Shown: in pieces, positions 53,699-61,682 of the stretch
How the letters are laid out: the number at the start of each line of letters is the position of its first letter
Position numbering within the stretch: position 1 is the stretch's first letter
Origin: UBA4416 sp036676295
GTDB taxonomy: Bacteria; Bacteroidota; Bacteroidia; B-17B0; Aurantibacillaceae
Length of the DNA stretch: 64,000 nt
Assembly: GCA_036676295.1 (NCBI GenBank)
Contig: JAKFDE010000025.1
Location: forward strand, 1 to 64,000
Reading direction: 5' to 3'
Position numbers and translations under genes: made by a program
Notes under the pieces: generated by a model
Seen by the model: the letters and a program-made list of their open reading frames with translations, nothing else
Databases searched by the model: none
What the model was told of the DNA's origin: nothing

Positions 53699-54631
53699 AT
53701 GAGCGAGATAAAAAATATTCAAGATAAAATTGATGGTTTTGCTCAAATGCTTGTACAGTATGAGGAATTACTGGCTCAAGACCCGGCTAACTTTTCAAAT
53801 CAATTAAGTGTAAACAGTTTTAAAGCTCAGATAAGCGAATTAGAAAGAGAATTGCAATTTGAAAAAGCTAAAAGAAATAAAGAGATAGTTGAAATAAGAC
53901 TTATTGGTAGAAGTGCCGATGGCACTTTACCACTTGAAATATTAGCAAAATTAGCAGATGGTTTTTCTGGAGCGATTATAAATGCTTCTAACTTTATTCA
54001 GTTTGGTAACAAAAAAAGTAAAAGCAATTCACAGTTTATAAATAATACTGTTGATTTAAGGTTAGCAGGAATATCAACCGGTTCTACACGTTTATTTGTT
54101 ACCGCAAAAAACTCTCCTGATTTATTTGGTAAAAGTTTATCGGAAGAGTCTCTAAGTCACTCATTTAATCTGTTACAATCAAACACGCCTGAGGAATTAA
54201 CAGAATCAGCATCTAAAATTGGTAAAGAAAGTGTGAAAAAATTAAACAAGTTTATCACTGCCATCTCAAATGCGGATTTAGAAGTTGATCTAAATTGGAC
54301 AACTCCTACTAACGAAAAAATGGAATGGAAAGGAGATAAAGCGACATTGCTTAAAGTTGCTCAATCGTTAAGTAACATTGTAATGAATGAACCTGAAAAA
54401 ATTGCTTTCACCGGTAAATTGGTTGGTATTAGTTTAAGAGGAACATTTGAAATTAAAACAGACGACAATAAAAACATAAAAGGAACATATTCAAAGGATT
54501 TACTTGAAACAGCTAAAACACTTACAATTGATTCGAATTATAGCGGAGAATTTGAGAAAAAAGTAATTGTCAATAGTGCTACAGGTTCCGAGCAAACTTT
54601 TTATTCTTTAATTTCAATAAGCCCTCAATAG
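53699..54631 (+). CDS. Coiled-coil protein of unknown function, partner of the nucleotidyltransferase
   Basis: No known family is recognised. Residues 1-65 form a long amphipathic helix (MSEIKNIQDKIDGFAQMLVQ, ISELERELQFEKAKRNKE). A folded part of about 240 residues follows, with the motifs VEIRLIGRSADGTLPLEILAK and LRLAGISTGSTRLFVTAKNS. Near the end are a beta-rich stretch and the tail TFYSLISISPQ. No signal or membrane segment is present. It lies 6 bases after the nucleotidyltransferase and 9 bases before the membrane peptide gene. It is a candidate regulator or substrate of the enzyme. Confidence 0.7.
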   Translation: MSEIKNIQDKIDGFAQMLVQYEELLAQDPANFSNQLSVNSFKAQISELERELQFEKAKRNKEIVEIRLIGRSADGTLPLEILAKLADGFSGAIINASNFIQFGNKKSKSNSQFINNTVDLRLAGISTGSTRLFVTAKNSPDLFGKSLSEESLSHSFNLLQSNTPEELTESASKIGKESVKKLNKFITAISNADLEVDLNWTTPTNEKMEWKGDKATLLKVAQSLSNIVMNEPEKIAFTGKLVGISLRGTFEIKTDDNKNIKGTYSKDLLETAKTLTIDSNYSGEFEKKVIVNSATGSEQTFYSLISISPQ

Positions 54632-54640
54632 ATTGATTTG

Positions 54641-54775
54641 ATGAAAAATATATTATCGGATTTTTGTAATTTGTGTTTTCCTAAACCTAATGGAGAAACA
54701 TGGTCTTGGAAAGAAATAGTTTCGCTTTTCGTTATTTTGTTATTGTTTGTTTTGATTGCGGCATATGTTTCTTAA
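54641..54775 (+). CDS. 44-residue single-pass membrane protein
   Basis: Found by translating the gap after the coiled-coil gene: ATG at 54641, stop TAA at 54773. The peptide starts MKNILSDFCNLCFPKPNGE, has two cysteines in a CxxC at residues 9-12, a WSWKEI border, and one transmembrane helix (about 27-43, IVSLFVILLLFVLIAAYV). It lies 9 bases after the previous stop, on the same strand, so it is probably translated from the same mRNA. Its small size and composition are like toxic or sensor mini-proteins, but its function is unknown. Coding is supported by frame, spacing and the clean hydrophobic segment only. Confidence 0.6.
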   Translation: MKNILSDFCNLCFPKPNGETWSWKEIVSLFVILLLFVLIAAYVS

Positions 54776-54805
54776 CTGGTATTAAATAATGCTGCTAGAT
54801 TTTAT

Positions 54806-55213
54806 TTAATGATCGTATAAGGTAAAATCCCTATCTAGGTATATTATATGCAATATAAAGCCACTTCTATATCCTACGAGCGGTTTCATTCCATCAAATC
54901 TTAGTGCTAGGAAATTTACTTCTGGCGTTATATGACCTGGAATTGCAGCTTTTATAGAGGTTCTAGCAATTTTTTCTGAGCCTAGCCCATGTTTTGGAGC
55001 TAGTTGGATGTTTTGCCAGGTCATATTCGATAGTTTATGCAAACGTTCGAGAAGTCTTATTTTTTCTTCGGCAGTGCATTTATCAATGTGATAATCTTTA
55101 TGCAAATGTTTTAGGCAAAAAACAGGGTAGTCTATGTTTTCGTACTTATCTTCTGTTATTTTGAAATTTTTGCCCTGTGTTGCTTGTGGTTTTTTTAAAT
55201 GATTTCCTGCCAT
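54806..55213 (-). CDS. Putative toxin of a Panacea-type toxin-antitoxin pair
   Basis: The 135-residue product does not match a toxin family I can name. It is basic in its N-terminal half (MAGNHLKKPQATQGKNFKI), carries HLHKDYHIDKCTAEEKIRLLERLHKLSNMTW, which looks like an RNA- or protein-binding helix, and ends with mixed strands (FLALRFDGMKPLVGYRSGF, LHIIYLDRDFTLY). It has no signal peptide. Its ATG shares a base with the stop of the Panacea-domain gene, so it should be translated at a level tied to that antitoxin. Panacea antitoxins are known to pair with diverse downstream toxins, hence the inference. Confidence 0.65.
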   Translation of the reverse strand: MAGNHLKKPQATQGKNFKITEDKYENIDYPVFCLKHLHKDYHIDKCTAEEKIRLLERLHKLSNMTWQNIQLAPKHGLGSEKIARTSIKAAIPGHITPEVNFLALRFDGMKPLVGYRSGFILHIIYLDRDFTLYDH

Positions 55214-55647
55214 TACTGAACGAGCTGCTTCTTGAAGAAATCTTTCATTAAATCAACACTAATGATATTATTTTTAGGCGTTTCAATCCATGGACTTTCT
55301 GAATGAGTCATGTTTCTTAATTTCCAAGCAGAAAATTGTCCGTATACATCGTAAATTTCTTTTAATAATTCTATCTGTTCTGGAGAAAATACTTCAACAT
55401 TAAAATCTTCAGGTTGTGGTATAACATTTGAGCCATATTGCTTGTATTCGTGATATAGCTCTTCAACAACGGGGCCATGCTCCCATGCTAAAATATTTTC
55501 GTTAAACAACACTTGATCATATAATGCCAAATGAAAACCTTGAGCGTAGTATACAAGTTTTTGTATTTTTAAATTAGATAACAAATCTCCAATTTCAGGA
55601 TCACTTAATTTTAAGAAAAATTCTGATACTTGTTTTGATGTATTCAT
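55213..55647 (-). CDS. Panacea-domain (DUF4065, SocA-like) antitoxin
   Basis: Start chosen at ATG 55645-55647 (MNTSKQVSEF), since a promoter box occupies the upstream frame. The 144 residues match the Panacea domain: LKIQKLVYYAQGFHLALY (27-44), AWEHGPVVEELYHEYKQYG (54-72), and YGQFSAWKLRNMTHSESPW (102-120). Proteins of this type neutralise toxins by direct binding or by delivering them for degradation. The toxin gene starts in its stop codon (TAATG). The expected transcription start coincides with the start codon, so the mRNA may be leaderless. Confidence 0.85.
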   Translation of the reverse strand: MNTSKQVSEFFLKLSDPEIGDLLSNLKIQKLVYYAQGFHLALYDQVLFNENILAWEHGPVVEELYHEYKQYGSNVIPQPEDFNVEVFSPEQIELLKEIYDVYGQFSAWKLRNMTHSESPWIETPKNNIISVDLMKDFFKKQLVQ

Positions 55648-55651
55648 AAAG

Positions 55652-55682
55652 CGAAGGTAGTTTAACTTTTGATATTTTACAA
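55652..55682 (-). promoter_or_regulatory. Promoter of the Panacea toxin-antitoxin operon
   Basis: On the minus strand TTG (55682-55680), 20 bases and TACCTTCG (55659-55652) match the consensus, with C for T in the -7 box. The start site should lie at about 55645, on the start codon. Confidence 0.65.
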
Positions 55683-55859
55683 TTTTGTTTTTTAAGTATG
55701 TTTTAGTTATATTAAAATAACATGACACACTTATTCTTTTTTTAGAATTAAGTAGTTTATTCGGCTATAAATGAAATTAGTTAGTAAATGTATTAAAGTG
55801 AACTTTTTTAAAAAAAATTGTTAAGTCTTAAATGTTAAAAAAGTCAAGTTTTATTATTT

Positions 55860-55887
55860 GCTATAATTTATAGCAGAATATTGCTAT
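55860..55887. promoter_or_regulatory. Candidate operator of the dinB operon
   Basis: GCTATAA-T-TTATAGC (55860-55874) is a perfect 15-bp odd palindrome. It overlaps ATAGCA-GAATAT-TGCTAT (55870-55887), so three GCTAT half-sites lie at 55860, 55870 (inverted) and 55883. It ends 9 bases before the -7 box of dinB, a fitting place for a LexA-like or other repressor. Confidence 0.6.
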
Positions 55888-55896
55888 TAAAGATAG

Positions 55897-55904
55897 TAAC
55901 TTTG
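55897..55904 (+). promoter_or_regulatory. -7 promoter element of dinB
   Basis: TAACTTTG matches TAnnTTTG exactly; the transcript should begin near 55911, which supports translation from ATG 55934. Confidence 0.65.
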
Positions 55905-55933
55905 TAGTGAGATTTTTGTTATTTGTTGTAGCC

Positions 55934-57100
55934 ATGGAAAGAAATATCGTTCACATGGATTTAGACACGTTTTTTGTGTCTTGCGTCCGGTTAGGTCATC
56001 CTAAATTGGAAGGCATACCTTTAATCGTGGGTGGTGGCACTCGCGGGGTTGTTGCTTCCTGTTCTTATGAAGCCCGCACCTTTGGTGTGCGCTCTGCTAT
56101 GCCAATTCAAATGGCACTAAAGCTTTGTCCGCAAGCCACGGTCATTAAAGGTGATATGGAGTTGTTTTCCAGAAAATCAAATGAAGTGTCATCAATCATT
56201 CAGGAAAGTGCGCCTTTAATGGAAAAAGCAAGTATCGATGAGTTTTACTTGGACATTTCAGGCATGGATAAATTCTTTGGATGTTATAAATGGACCAATG
56301 AGTTAGTTACCAAAATTTCTAAAGAAACAGGTTTACCAATGAGTTTCGCCTTATCGGTAAATAAAACAGTTTCAAAAATTGGAACTGGTGAAGTAAAACC
56401 TGTAGGAAGGATTGAAATAAAAGATATACAGGTCAAACCATTTTTAAATCCACTTTCTATAAAAAAAATTCCAATGCTTGGTGATGTAACATTTCAATTG
56501 CTGTCGCGGGTTGGCATTCGCACCATTCAAACATTATCCGAAATGCCTGTAGAGGTGTTGCAGAAAATGATTGGACAAAATGGAATTGAAATATGGAAAA
56601 AAGCTAATGGTATTGACAACAACCCTGTAGAGCCATATAATGAACGTAAATCAGTTTCAACGGAAGAAACATTTGATCAGGACACACTAGATATTGCTAA
56701 GATCAAATCTCTCATTGTGGCCATGGTTGAGAAACTATGTTTTCAATTGCGCAATGAGCAATGGTTAACATCTGTAGTAACAATTAAAATCAGGTATAAT
56801 AACTTTGATACTGAAACGAAACAATGTAAAATTTCATATACCTCCTGCGACCATATTATTATTGATAGAGCTCAAGAATTATTTGACGTACTCTATCAAC
56901 GCCGAATGCGCTTGCGTTTAATTGGAGTCCGCTTGAGCGGATTAATTCGGGGAACTTATCAAATTGATTTATTTGAAGATACATCAGAAATGATGTCTCT
57001 TTATCAAGCTATAGATAAAATGAAACGCCGATTTGGTTTTGATGCTGTACTCAGAGCAGAGGGCATGAATGCCACACGACAAATAGGTAAAACGAAATAA
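55934..57100 (+). CDS. dinB: Y-family DNA polymerase (Pol IV/DinB)
   Basis: Error-prone translesion polymerase. Start chosen at ATG 55934 (MERNIVHMDLDTFFV), because a longer frame would begin at the predicted transcription start. Catalytic acidic residues lie in HMDLDTFF (Asp9) and KASIDEFYLDIS. GGTRGVVASCSYEARTFGVRSAMP is the nucleotide-binding finger region, LPMSFALSVNKTVSKIGTGEVKP the palm/thumb joint, and the little finger region ends near residue 340. At 388 residues it is full size. It is the first gene of a three-gene operon with a DnaE-like polymerase 14 bases later and a SRAP protein. Its promoter carries a palindromic operator. Confidence 0.95.
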   Translation: MERNIVHMDLDTFFVSCVRLGHPKLEGIPLIVGGGTRGVVASCSYEARTFGVRSAMPIQMALKLCPQATVIKGDMELFSRKSNEVSSIIQESAPLMEKASIDEFYLDISGMDKFFGCYKWTNELVTKISKETGLPMSFALSVNKTVSKIGTGEVKPVGRIEIKDIQVKPFLNPLSIKKIPMLGDVTFQLLSRVGIRTIQTLSEMPVEVLQKMIGQNGIEIWKKANGIDNNPVEPYNERKSVSTEETFDQDTLDIAKIKSLIVAMVEKLCFQLRNEQWLTSVVTIKIRYNNFDTETKQCKISYTSCDHIIIDRAQELFDVLYQRRMRLRLIGVRLSGLIRGTYQIDLFEDTSEMMSLYQAIDKMKRRFGFDAVLRAEGMNATRQIGKTK

Positions 57101-57114
57101 TAATTTTATGAAAC

Positions 57115-60100
57115 ATGTACCTCAATTGCCATTCATATCACAGTTTAAGATATGGTACAATTCCTTTAGAAGAATTAGTATCCCTGGCAGCTGCATACAA
57201 TGCAAAAGCATTGGCATTGACAGATATTAATACGGTTACAGGTATTTATGATTTTATAGGTTATTGCGAAAAAGCTGATATAAAGCCATTAGTTGGTATA
57301 GAATTTAGATTCAATAATAAACTTCATTTTATCGGATTGGCTAAAGCATATCAGGGCATTGGAGAAATGTGTCGTTTTCTTACACCTCACAATTTTGATA
57401 AAAGTATACCGCCACTGTATGCACCCGATTTCAATCATGTGTCAGTTATTTATCCTATGGATAATGTTCCGTTGGTTTTAAAGGACTATGAATATATTGG
57501 AGTTCGTCCCGACGAATTAAATAAATTATATCGACCCGAATGGGAGCATAAAGTGCATAAGATGGTTATTTTGCAACCAGTTACTTTCCGTAATGCAGAA
57601 GAATACCGTTTGCATAAAGTACTAAGAGCTGTAGACAACAACATTATTATTTCCAAACTAGGGACTGATCAGATCTGCAGAAATTCAGAAATCATGTTGC
57701 CGCTTGATAATTTACTTCAATACTATAAACAGGTGCCAGAGATTGTTAGTAATACAGAAAGCTTAATTGAAAATTGTAATTATCACTTCGATTTCTCTAC
57801 ACCTAAAAACAAACAGCATTATACAGAAAGTAAATACAGTGATATGCTCATGCTTACTAAATTGGCACAAGAGGGTATGATTCGCCGTTACGGTAAAAAT
57901 AATAAAGAAGCAATTGCGAGAGTTAAAAAGGAATTGGATGTGATTGATAAATTAAATTTCTGTGGCTACTTCTTAATAACATGGGATATTATCCGCTATA
58001 GTGAACATTGTAATTTTATGCATGTTGGTAGGGGTAGTGGGGCAAATAGTATTGTAAGTTATTGTTTGGGCATAACAGATATTTGTCCAATTGAACTTGA
58101 TCTATATTTTGAACGATTCTTAAATGAAAATAGGAAAAGTCCACCTGACTTTGATATTGATTGGTCATGGAGAGATAGAGATACAATCTTAGATTATATT
58201 TTCAAACGATTTGATACTAATCATGTTGCCTTTTGTGGGACTAATGTGGAGTTTAAATACCGCTCTATTTTCAGGGAAGTAGGAAAAGTGTTTGGTTTAC
58301 CAAAAGAAGAGTTAGATGAATTGGCCAAAAATCCGATGAGAAAACACAATAACAATAACGTTGTTAATGCTGTGCAAAAATATGGCATGATGCTCGAACA
58401 ATATCCAAATCAAAGGAGTATGCACTCCTGTGGGATAATAATTTCAGAAGAACCAATCACAAATTTTACGGCGTTGGAAATGCCACCTAAAGGCTTTCCT
58501 ATTGTACAGTTTGATATGCATGTGGCAGAGGAAATTGGTTTTGAAAAATTTGATATTTTGAGTCAAAGAGGTTTAGGAACTATTAATGATGCAGTTCATC
58601 TCATTGAAGAAAATAAGGGGGTAAAAGTTGATATTAGAAATGTATCATTATCAAAAGACGAAGCAAAATGCAATGATTATTTAAGTAAAGGAAAAACAAT
58701 TGGTTGCTTTTACATTGAAAGTCCTGCAATGCGCGGATTACTAAGAAGATTAAAATGTGATAATTACAAAGTATTAGTAGCAGCATCATCTATTATTCGT
58801 CCGGGAGTTGCGCAAAGTGGAATGATGAGAGAATATATTTTTCGTCACAACAATCCTGATAAGTTCGAGTACTTTCATCCGGTATTTCAACAGCATTTAG
58901 GCGAAACTTATGGTGTTATGGTTTACCAGGAAGATGTAATTAAGATTGCATTGCATTTTGGTGGATTAAGCGCTGCTAAAGGTGATATTTTGCGAAGAGC
59001 AATCAGTGGGAAAAGTAGGTCATTAAAAGAACTACATTTAGTGAAAGAAGAATTTTTTGCCAGTTGTGAAAAGCAAGGACATCCGTTGAAATTAAGTCAG
59101 GAAGTATTTCGCCAAATAGAATCATTTGCAGGTTATTCATTTTGTAAAGCACACTCAGCATCTTATGCTGTAGAAAGTTATCAGAGTTTATATTTAAAGG
59201 TGTATTATCCTATTGAGTTTATGGTGGCGGCAGTAAATAATTTTGGAGGCTTTTATCGAGCAGAGATCTATTTACATGAAGCAAAGATGGCTGGTGCCAA
59301 TATTCACAATCCCTGTGTCAATAATAGTATGTATGAAACAATTGTGAAAGGAATTGACATTTACATTGGTTTTGTAAACATTAAAAGTTTAGATGCTACT
59401 TTTATTAAACACATTCAGGATGAGCGGGAACAAAATGGATTATTTACTTCATTGGAAGATTTTATTAATCGCGTTCCAGTTGGTATCGAAACAATTCAGA
59501 TTTTAGTTTTTATTGGGGCATTTAGGTTCACAGGTAAATCTAAGAATGAGTTAATTTTAGCTGCGAGATTATTATTAGTAAACTTTAAACCGGAAAACAG
59601 AAACTTATTATTAATTCAAGAACCGGTAATAGAGTATAAATTGCCACAGCTAGATCGCTCCGCATTTGAAGATGCATTTGATGAAATTGAAATATTAAGC
59701 TTTCCAGTTTCATTTTCACCGTTTGATTTACTTCAAACAAAATATCGAGGTGATGTGATGGCGGCAGACTTGGTTAATCATCATAAAAAACAAGTGAAAA
59801 TGTTGGCTTATTTGGTTTCACGTAAACAAGTTCCTACAAACTCAGGTGATATGTATTTTGGAACATGGATTGATGCTAATGGAGATTTCTTTGATACAGC
59901 ACACTTTGCTAATTGTTTAGCAAAATATCCATTTCAGGGTGGAGGCTGTTATTTGTTACTAGGTACAGTTGAAGTAGATTTTCATTTCCCAACAATTAAT
60001 ATCAGCAAGATGGCTAAAATGCCATTTATTCCAGATCCAAGATATTCAAACTCAAAGTCAGATCAATTTAAGGTTCAACGACAAATTCAGGAAGATGTAA

Positions 60101-60174
60101 GCGGAACGCACAGAATGCCATATCCACAAGAACATGAAATTGGATTGCCTCGTTATAAGATGAAAGAAGACTAA
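57115..60174 (+). CDS. DnaE-type DNA polymerase III alpha subunit (accessory, probably error-prone)
   Basis: A second-class replicative polymerase of 1019 residues, shorter than the main DnaE (about 1160-1500). The PHP domain starts MYLNCHSYHSLRYGTIPLEE, with degraded metal-binding histidines, so it is likely without phosphoesterase activity. The palm has GRGSGANSIVSYCLGI (305-320) and the catalytic DFDIDW (345-350). FNARS-type clamp motifs are not evident. It lies 14 bases after dinB, and this gene pairing is the mutagenic-repair layout found in many bacteria (ImuB/DnaE2-like), although dinB here is complete. It should be induced together with dinB under DNA damage. Confidence 0.9.
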   Translation: MYLNCHSYHSLRYGTIPLEELVSLAAAYNAKALALTDINTVTGIYDFIGYCEKADIKPLVGIEFRFNNKLHFIGLAKAYQGIGEMCRFLTPHNFDKSIPPLYAPDFNHVSVIYPMDNVPLVLKDYEYIGVRPDELNKLYRPEWEHKVHKMVILQPVTFRNAEEYRLHKVLRAVDNNIIISKLGTDQICRNSEIMLPLDNLLQYYKQVPEIVSNTESLIENCNYHFDFSTPKNKQHYTESKYSDMLMLTKLAQEGMIRRYGKNNKEAIARVKKELDVIDKLNFCGYFLITWDIIRYSEHCNFMHVGRGSGANSIVSYCLGITDICPIELDLYFERFLNENRKSPPDFDIDWSWRDRDTILDYIFKRFDTNHVAFCGTNVEFKYRSIFREVGKVFGLPKEELDELAKNPMRKHNNNNVVNAVQKYGMMLEQYPNQRSMHSCGIIISEEPITNFTALEMPPKGFPIVQFDMHVAEEIGFEKFDILSQRGLGTINDAVHLIEENKGVKVDIRNVSLSKDEAKCNDYLSKGKTIGCFYIESPAMRGLLRRLKCDNYKVLVAASSIIRPGVAQSGMMREYIFRHNNPDKFEYFHPVFQQHLGETYGVMVYQEDVIKIALHFGGLSAAKGDILRRAISGKSRSLKELHLVKEEFFASCEKQGHPLKLSQEVFRQIESFAGYSFCKAHSASYAVESYQSLYLKVYYPIEFMVAAVNNFGGFYRAEIYLHEAKMAGANIHNPCVNNSMYETIVKGIDIYIGFVNIKSLDATFIKHIQDEREQNGLFTSLEDFINRVPVGIETIQILVFIGAFRFTGKSKNELILAARLLLVNFKPENRNLLLIQEPVIEYKLPQLDRSAFEDAFDEIEILSFPVSFSPFDLLQTKYRGDVMAADLVNHHKKQVKMLAYLVSRKQVPTNSGDMYFGTWIDANGDFFDTAHFANCLAKYPFQGGGCYLLLGTVEVDFHFPTINISKMAKMPFIPDPRYSNSKSDQFKVQRQIQEDVSGTHRMPYPQEHEIGLPRYKMKED

Positions 60175-60215
60175 ATACAAATGGATTTTTTAAAATATTT
60201 GAAGTAAATTTAAGT

Positions 60216-61025
60216 ATGTGTTATCAAGTAATATCAGAAACATTGGAAGAATTGCGATACGCACTTCACCGTGGAGATTATCATCGTGCAGATGAATTAC
60301 AAAGAAAATTGGATGATTTAGAACAACGCAAAAGAAAAAAAGTCAATGCTGAAGATGAGCATAAACCCATTTATTTTGCAAGTGGTTTTGTCCATCCAAA
60401 ACTGAGAACCTACACGAACAAAGAACCCATGGAACCGCAATTTTTTAGTTGGGGCTTAATTCCTTCTTGGGTTAAAACAGAAGCAGATGGCAAGAAGCTT
60501 TCAAATCAAACACTGAACGCCAGAGTAGAATCAATGTTTGAAAAACCATCATTTAGAGAATCAGCAAAAAAGATGCGCTGTTTAATTTACGTCGATGGAT
60601 TCTTCGAATACCACACACAAGGTAAAAAGAAATTTCCGTTTAAAATAGCTGCTAAGAATGGTGATCCATTGGCAATGGCGGGTCTATATAGTTCGTGGCA
60701 AAATAAAGAAACCGGACAAGTTTTAAATACAATTTCAATCGTTACAACACAGGCCAATGATTTAATGGCTAAGATTCATAACATTCCAAGAGATTCAGAA
60801 GAATGTCGCATGCCTGCAATACTACCAAAAGAAATTCAGGATGAATGGCTAATGGATGTAAATACAGATAACGACAAAAAACATATCATATCATTAGCAA
60901 AACCTTTTGAGGATGGATATTTGGAAGCATATACAGTACCACAATTAATAGGAAAAGAAGGAGTCGGCAATTCTGAGGAAGCCTTAGAAAAGAAAGAATA
61001 TGCTGATTTAGAGCTGAAGTTATAA
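60216..61025 (+). CDS. SRAP (YedK/HMCES) family protein, DUF159
   Basis: Forms a covalent bond with abasic sites in single-stranded DNA, protecting them at forks. The N-terminal Met-Cys (MCYQVISE) exposes the reactive Cys2 after Met removal. Other family blocks are FFSWGLIPSWVKTEADGKK, NQTLNARVESMFEKPSFRESAK, CLIYVDGFFEYHTQGKK (acidic residue of the active site) and IHNIPRDSEECRMPAILP. In the last one the usual short gap between the histidine and RMP is longer by several residues. A helical insertion (about 12-50) with a HRGDYHRADELQRKLDDLEQ stretch is also unusual. It follows the DnaE-like polymerase by 41 bases and completes a repair operon. Confidence 0.88.
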   Translation: MCYQVISETLEELRYALHRGDYHRADELQRKLDDLEQRKRKKVNAEDEHKPIYFASGFVHPKLRTYTNKEPMEPQFFSWGLIPSWVKTEADGKKLSNQTLNARVESMFEKPSFRESAKKMRCLIYVDGFFEYHTQGKKKFPFKIAAKNGDPLAMAGLYSSWQNKETGQVLNTISIVTTQANDLMAKIHNIPRDSEECRMPAILPKEIQDEWLMDVNTDNDKKHIISLAKPFEDGYLEAYTVPQLIGKEGVGNSEEALEKKEYADLELKL

Positions 61026-61060
61026 TATTGTTTTACGAACAGGTAAAGTGGTGTTCCTCA

Positions 61061-61072
61061 GCTTGCGCAAGC
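61061..61072. repeat. 12-bp perfect palindrome (GCTTGCGCAAGC)
   Basis: Perfect self-complementary word near the left side of the gene-less segment. A related word GGTTTGCAAACC is at 61581-61592. Confidence 0.55.
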
Positions 61073-61089
61073 AACAAACCTCGCCAAAC

Positions 61090-61146
61090 CAAAATAGCAC
61101 ATGCTTATGCATAGTTTTTTCAAGGCATCTCGCATAAGCTATTTTG
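61090..61146. repeat. Bulged hairpin 1 in the gene-less segment
   Basis: Outer stem CAAAATAG/CTATTTTG (61090-61097 with 61139-61146), a 6-base bulge on the left side only, then inner stem CTTATGC/GCATAAG (61104-61110 with 61132-61138). One-sided bulges and stacked short stems resemble folded single-strand recombination sites. Confidence 0.55.
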
Positions 61147-61432
61147 CCAAAGGTTGCTGAAGCAAGTTTGTCATGGTTGTTGCAATTTGCACGAGCTTTC
61201 GTCACGGTAGCCTATTCTGTCCTTCAAGCAACTTCATTCATTCCGTTCCCTTTCACCCGTTACATCCGCTTCGCTACTTACACTGGGTTTCATTTCACTT
61301 CACTCATTTCAGCCGCTTTCAGTCCACCGGCTACCAACTTTTCAGCTCGCCTGCGTAGTCGCTCGGGCTGCGGTCAATTGGCGCTTATTTTTTGCAACGC
61401 GCATTCTTGAAAAAAAATAAACAAACCAACTG

Positions 61433-61499
61433 CCCTTGTGTAGTTATGTGTGGCATAAATCAATGCAAAGATTTTTTGCATTTGCCACACGCTACAGGG
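61433..61499. repeat. Bulged hairpin 2 in the gene-less segment
   Basis: Four stacked stems can be drawn: CCC/GGG, TGTAG/CTACA (61439-61443 with 61492-61496), GTGTGGCA/TGCCACAC (61448-61455 with 61483-61490) and AATGCAAA/TTTGCATT (61462-61469 with 61475-61482). Small bulges separate them, mostly on the left side. It is the longest foldable element in the window. Confidence 0.65.
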
Positions 61500-61580
61500 G
61501 TTGCACCCGCACTCATCGTACCTCTTCGCGCTCCCGTGCTGCCCACCCTCGCTCCACTCGCAGGAGGCTCGCCGCACATC

Positions 61581-61592
61581 GGTTTGCAAACC
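61581..61592. repeat. 12-bp perfect palindrome (GGTTTGCAAACC)
   Basis: Perfect self-complementary word inside the right part of the gene-less segment. Confidence 0.5.
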
Positions 61593-61682
61593 ATTCCATT
61601 CCGTTTCACTGCATTCCATTATTTGCAACCGTTCCCCACGCTAGCCGCAGGCGCTTTTACCTAATAATTGCTATATTGCTTT

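Larger units (their letters stand above)
61026..61682. other. Gene-less, C+T-rich segment with structured hairpins
   Basis: Around 650 bases with no believable gene. The plus strand is clearly richer in C and T and more GC-rich than the rest of the window (for example 61200-61390 and 61500-61660). The open frames here overlap each other in several frames with no family pattern. The segment holds two large bulged hairpins (61090-61146 and 61433-61499) and two 12-bp perfect palindromes. It lies between the repair operon and a GIY-YIG gene. No promoter or terminator is recognised. It may be a recombination hot spot or a structured RNA locus. Confidence 0.7.

Noticed and set aside
55648..55728. 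Longer N-terminus of the Panacea protein
   Set aside because: The extension overlaps the predicted promoter boxes and is not part of the conserved domain.
55907..55933. Longer N-terminus of DinB
   Set aside because: It would begin at or before the predicted transcription start; DinB proteins begin close to the HMDLDTFF motif.
61433..61499. Definite integron attC site
   Set aside because: The fold has one-sided bulges, but I could not identify the required R'/R'' core sites or an integron integrase, so it is reported only as a hairpin.
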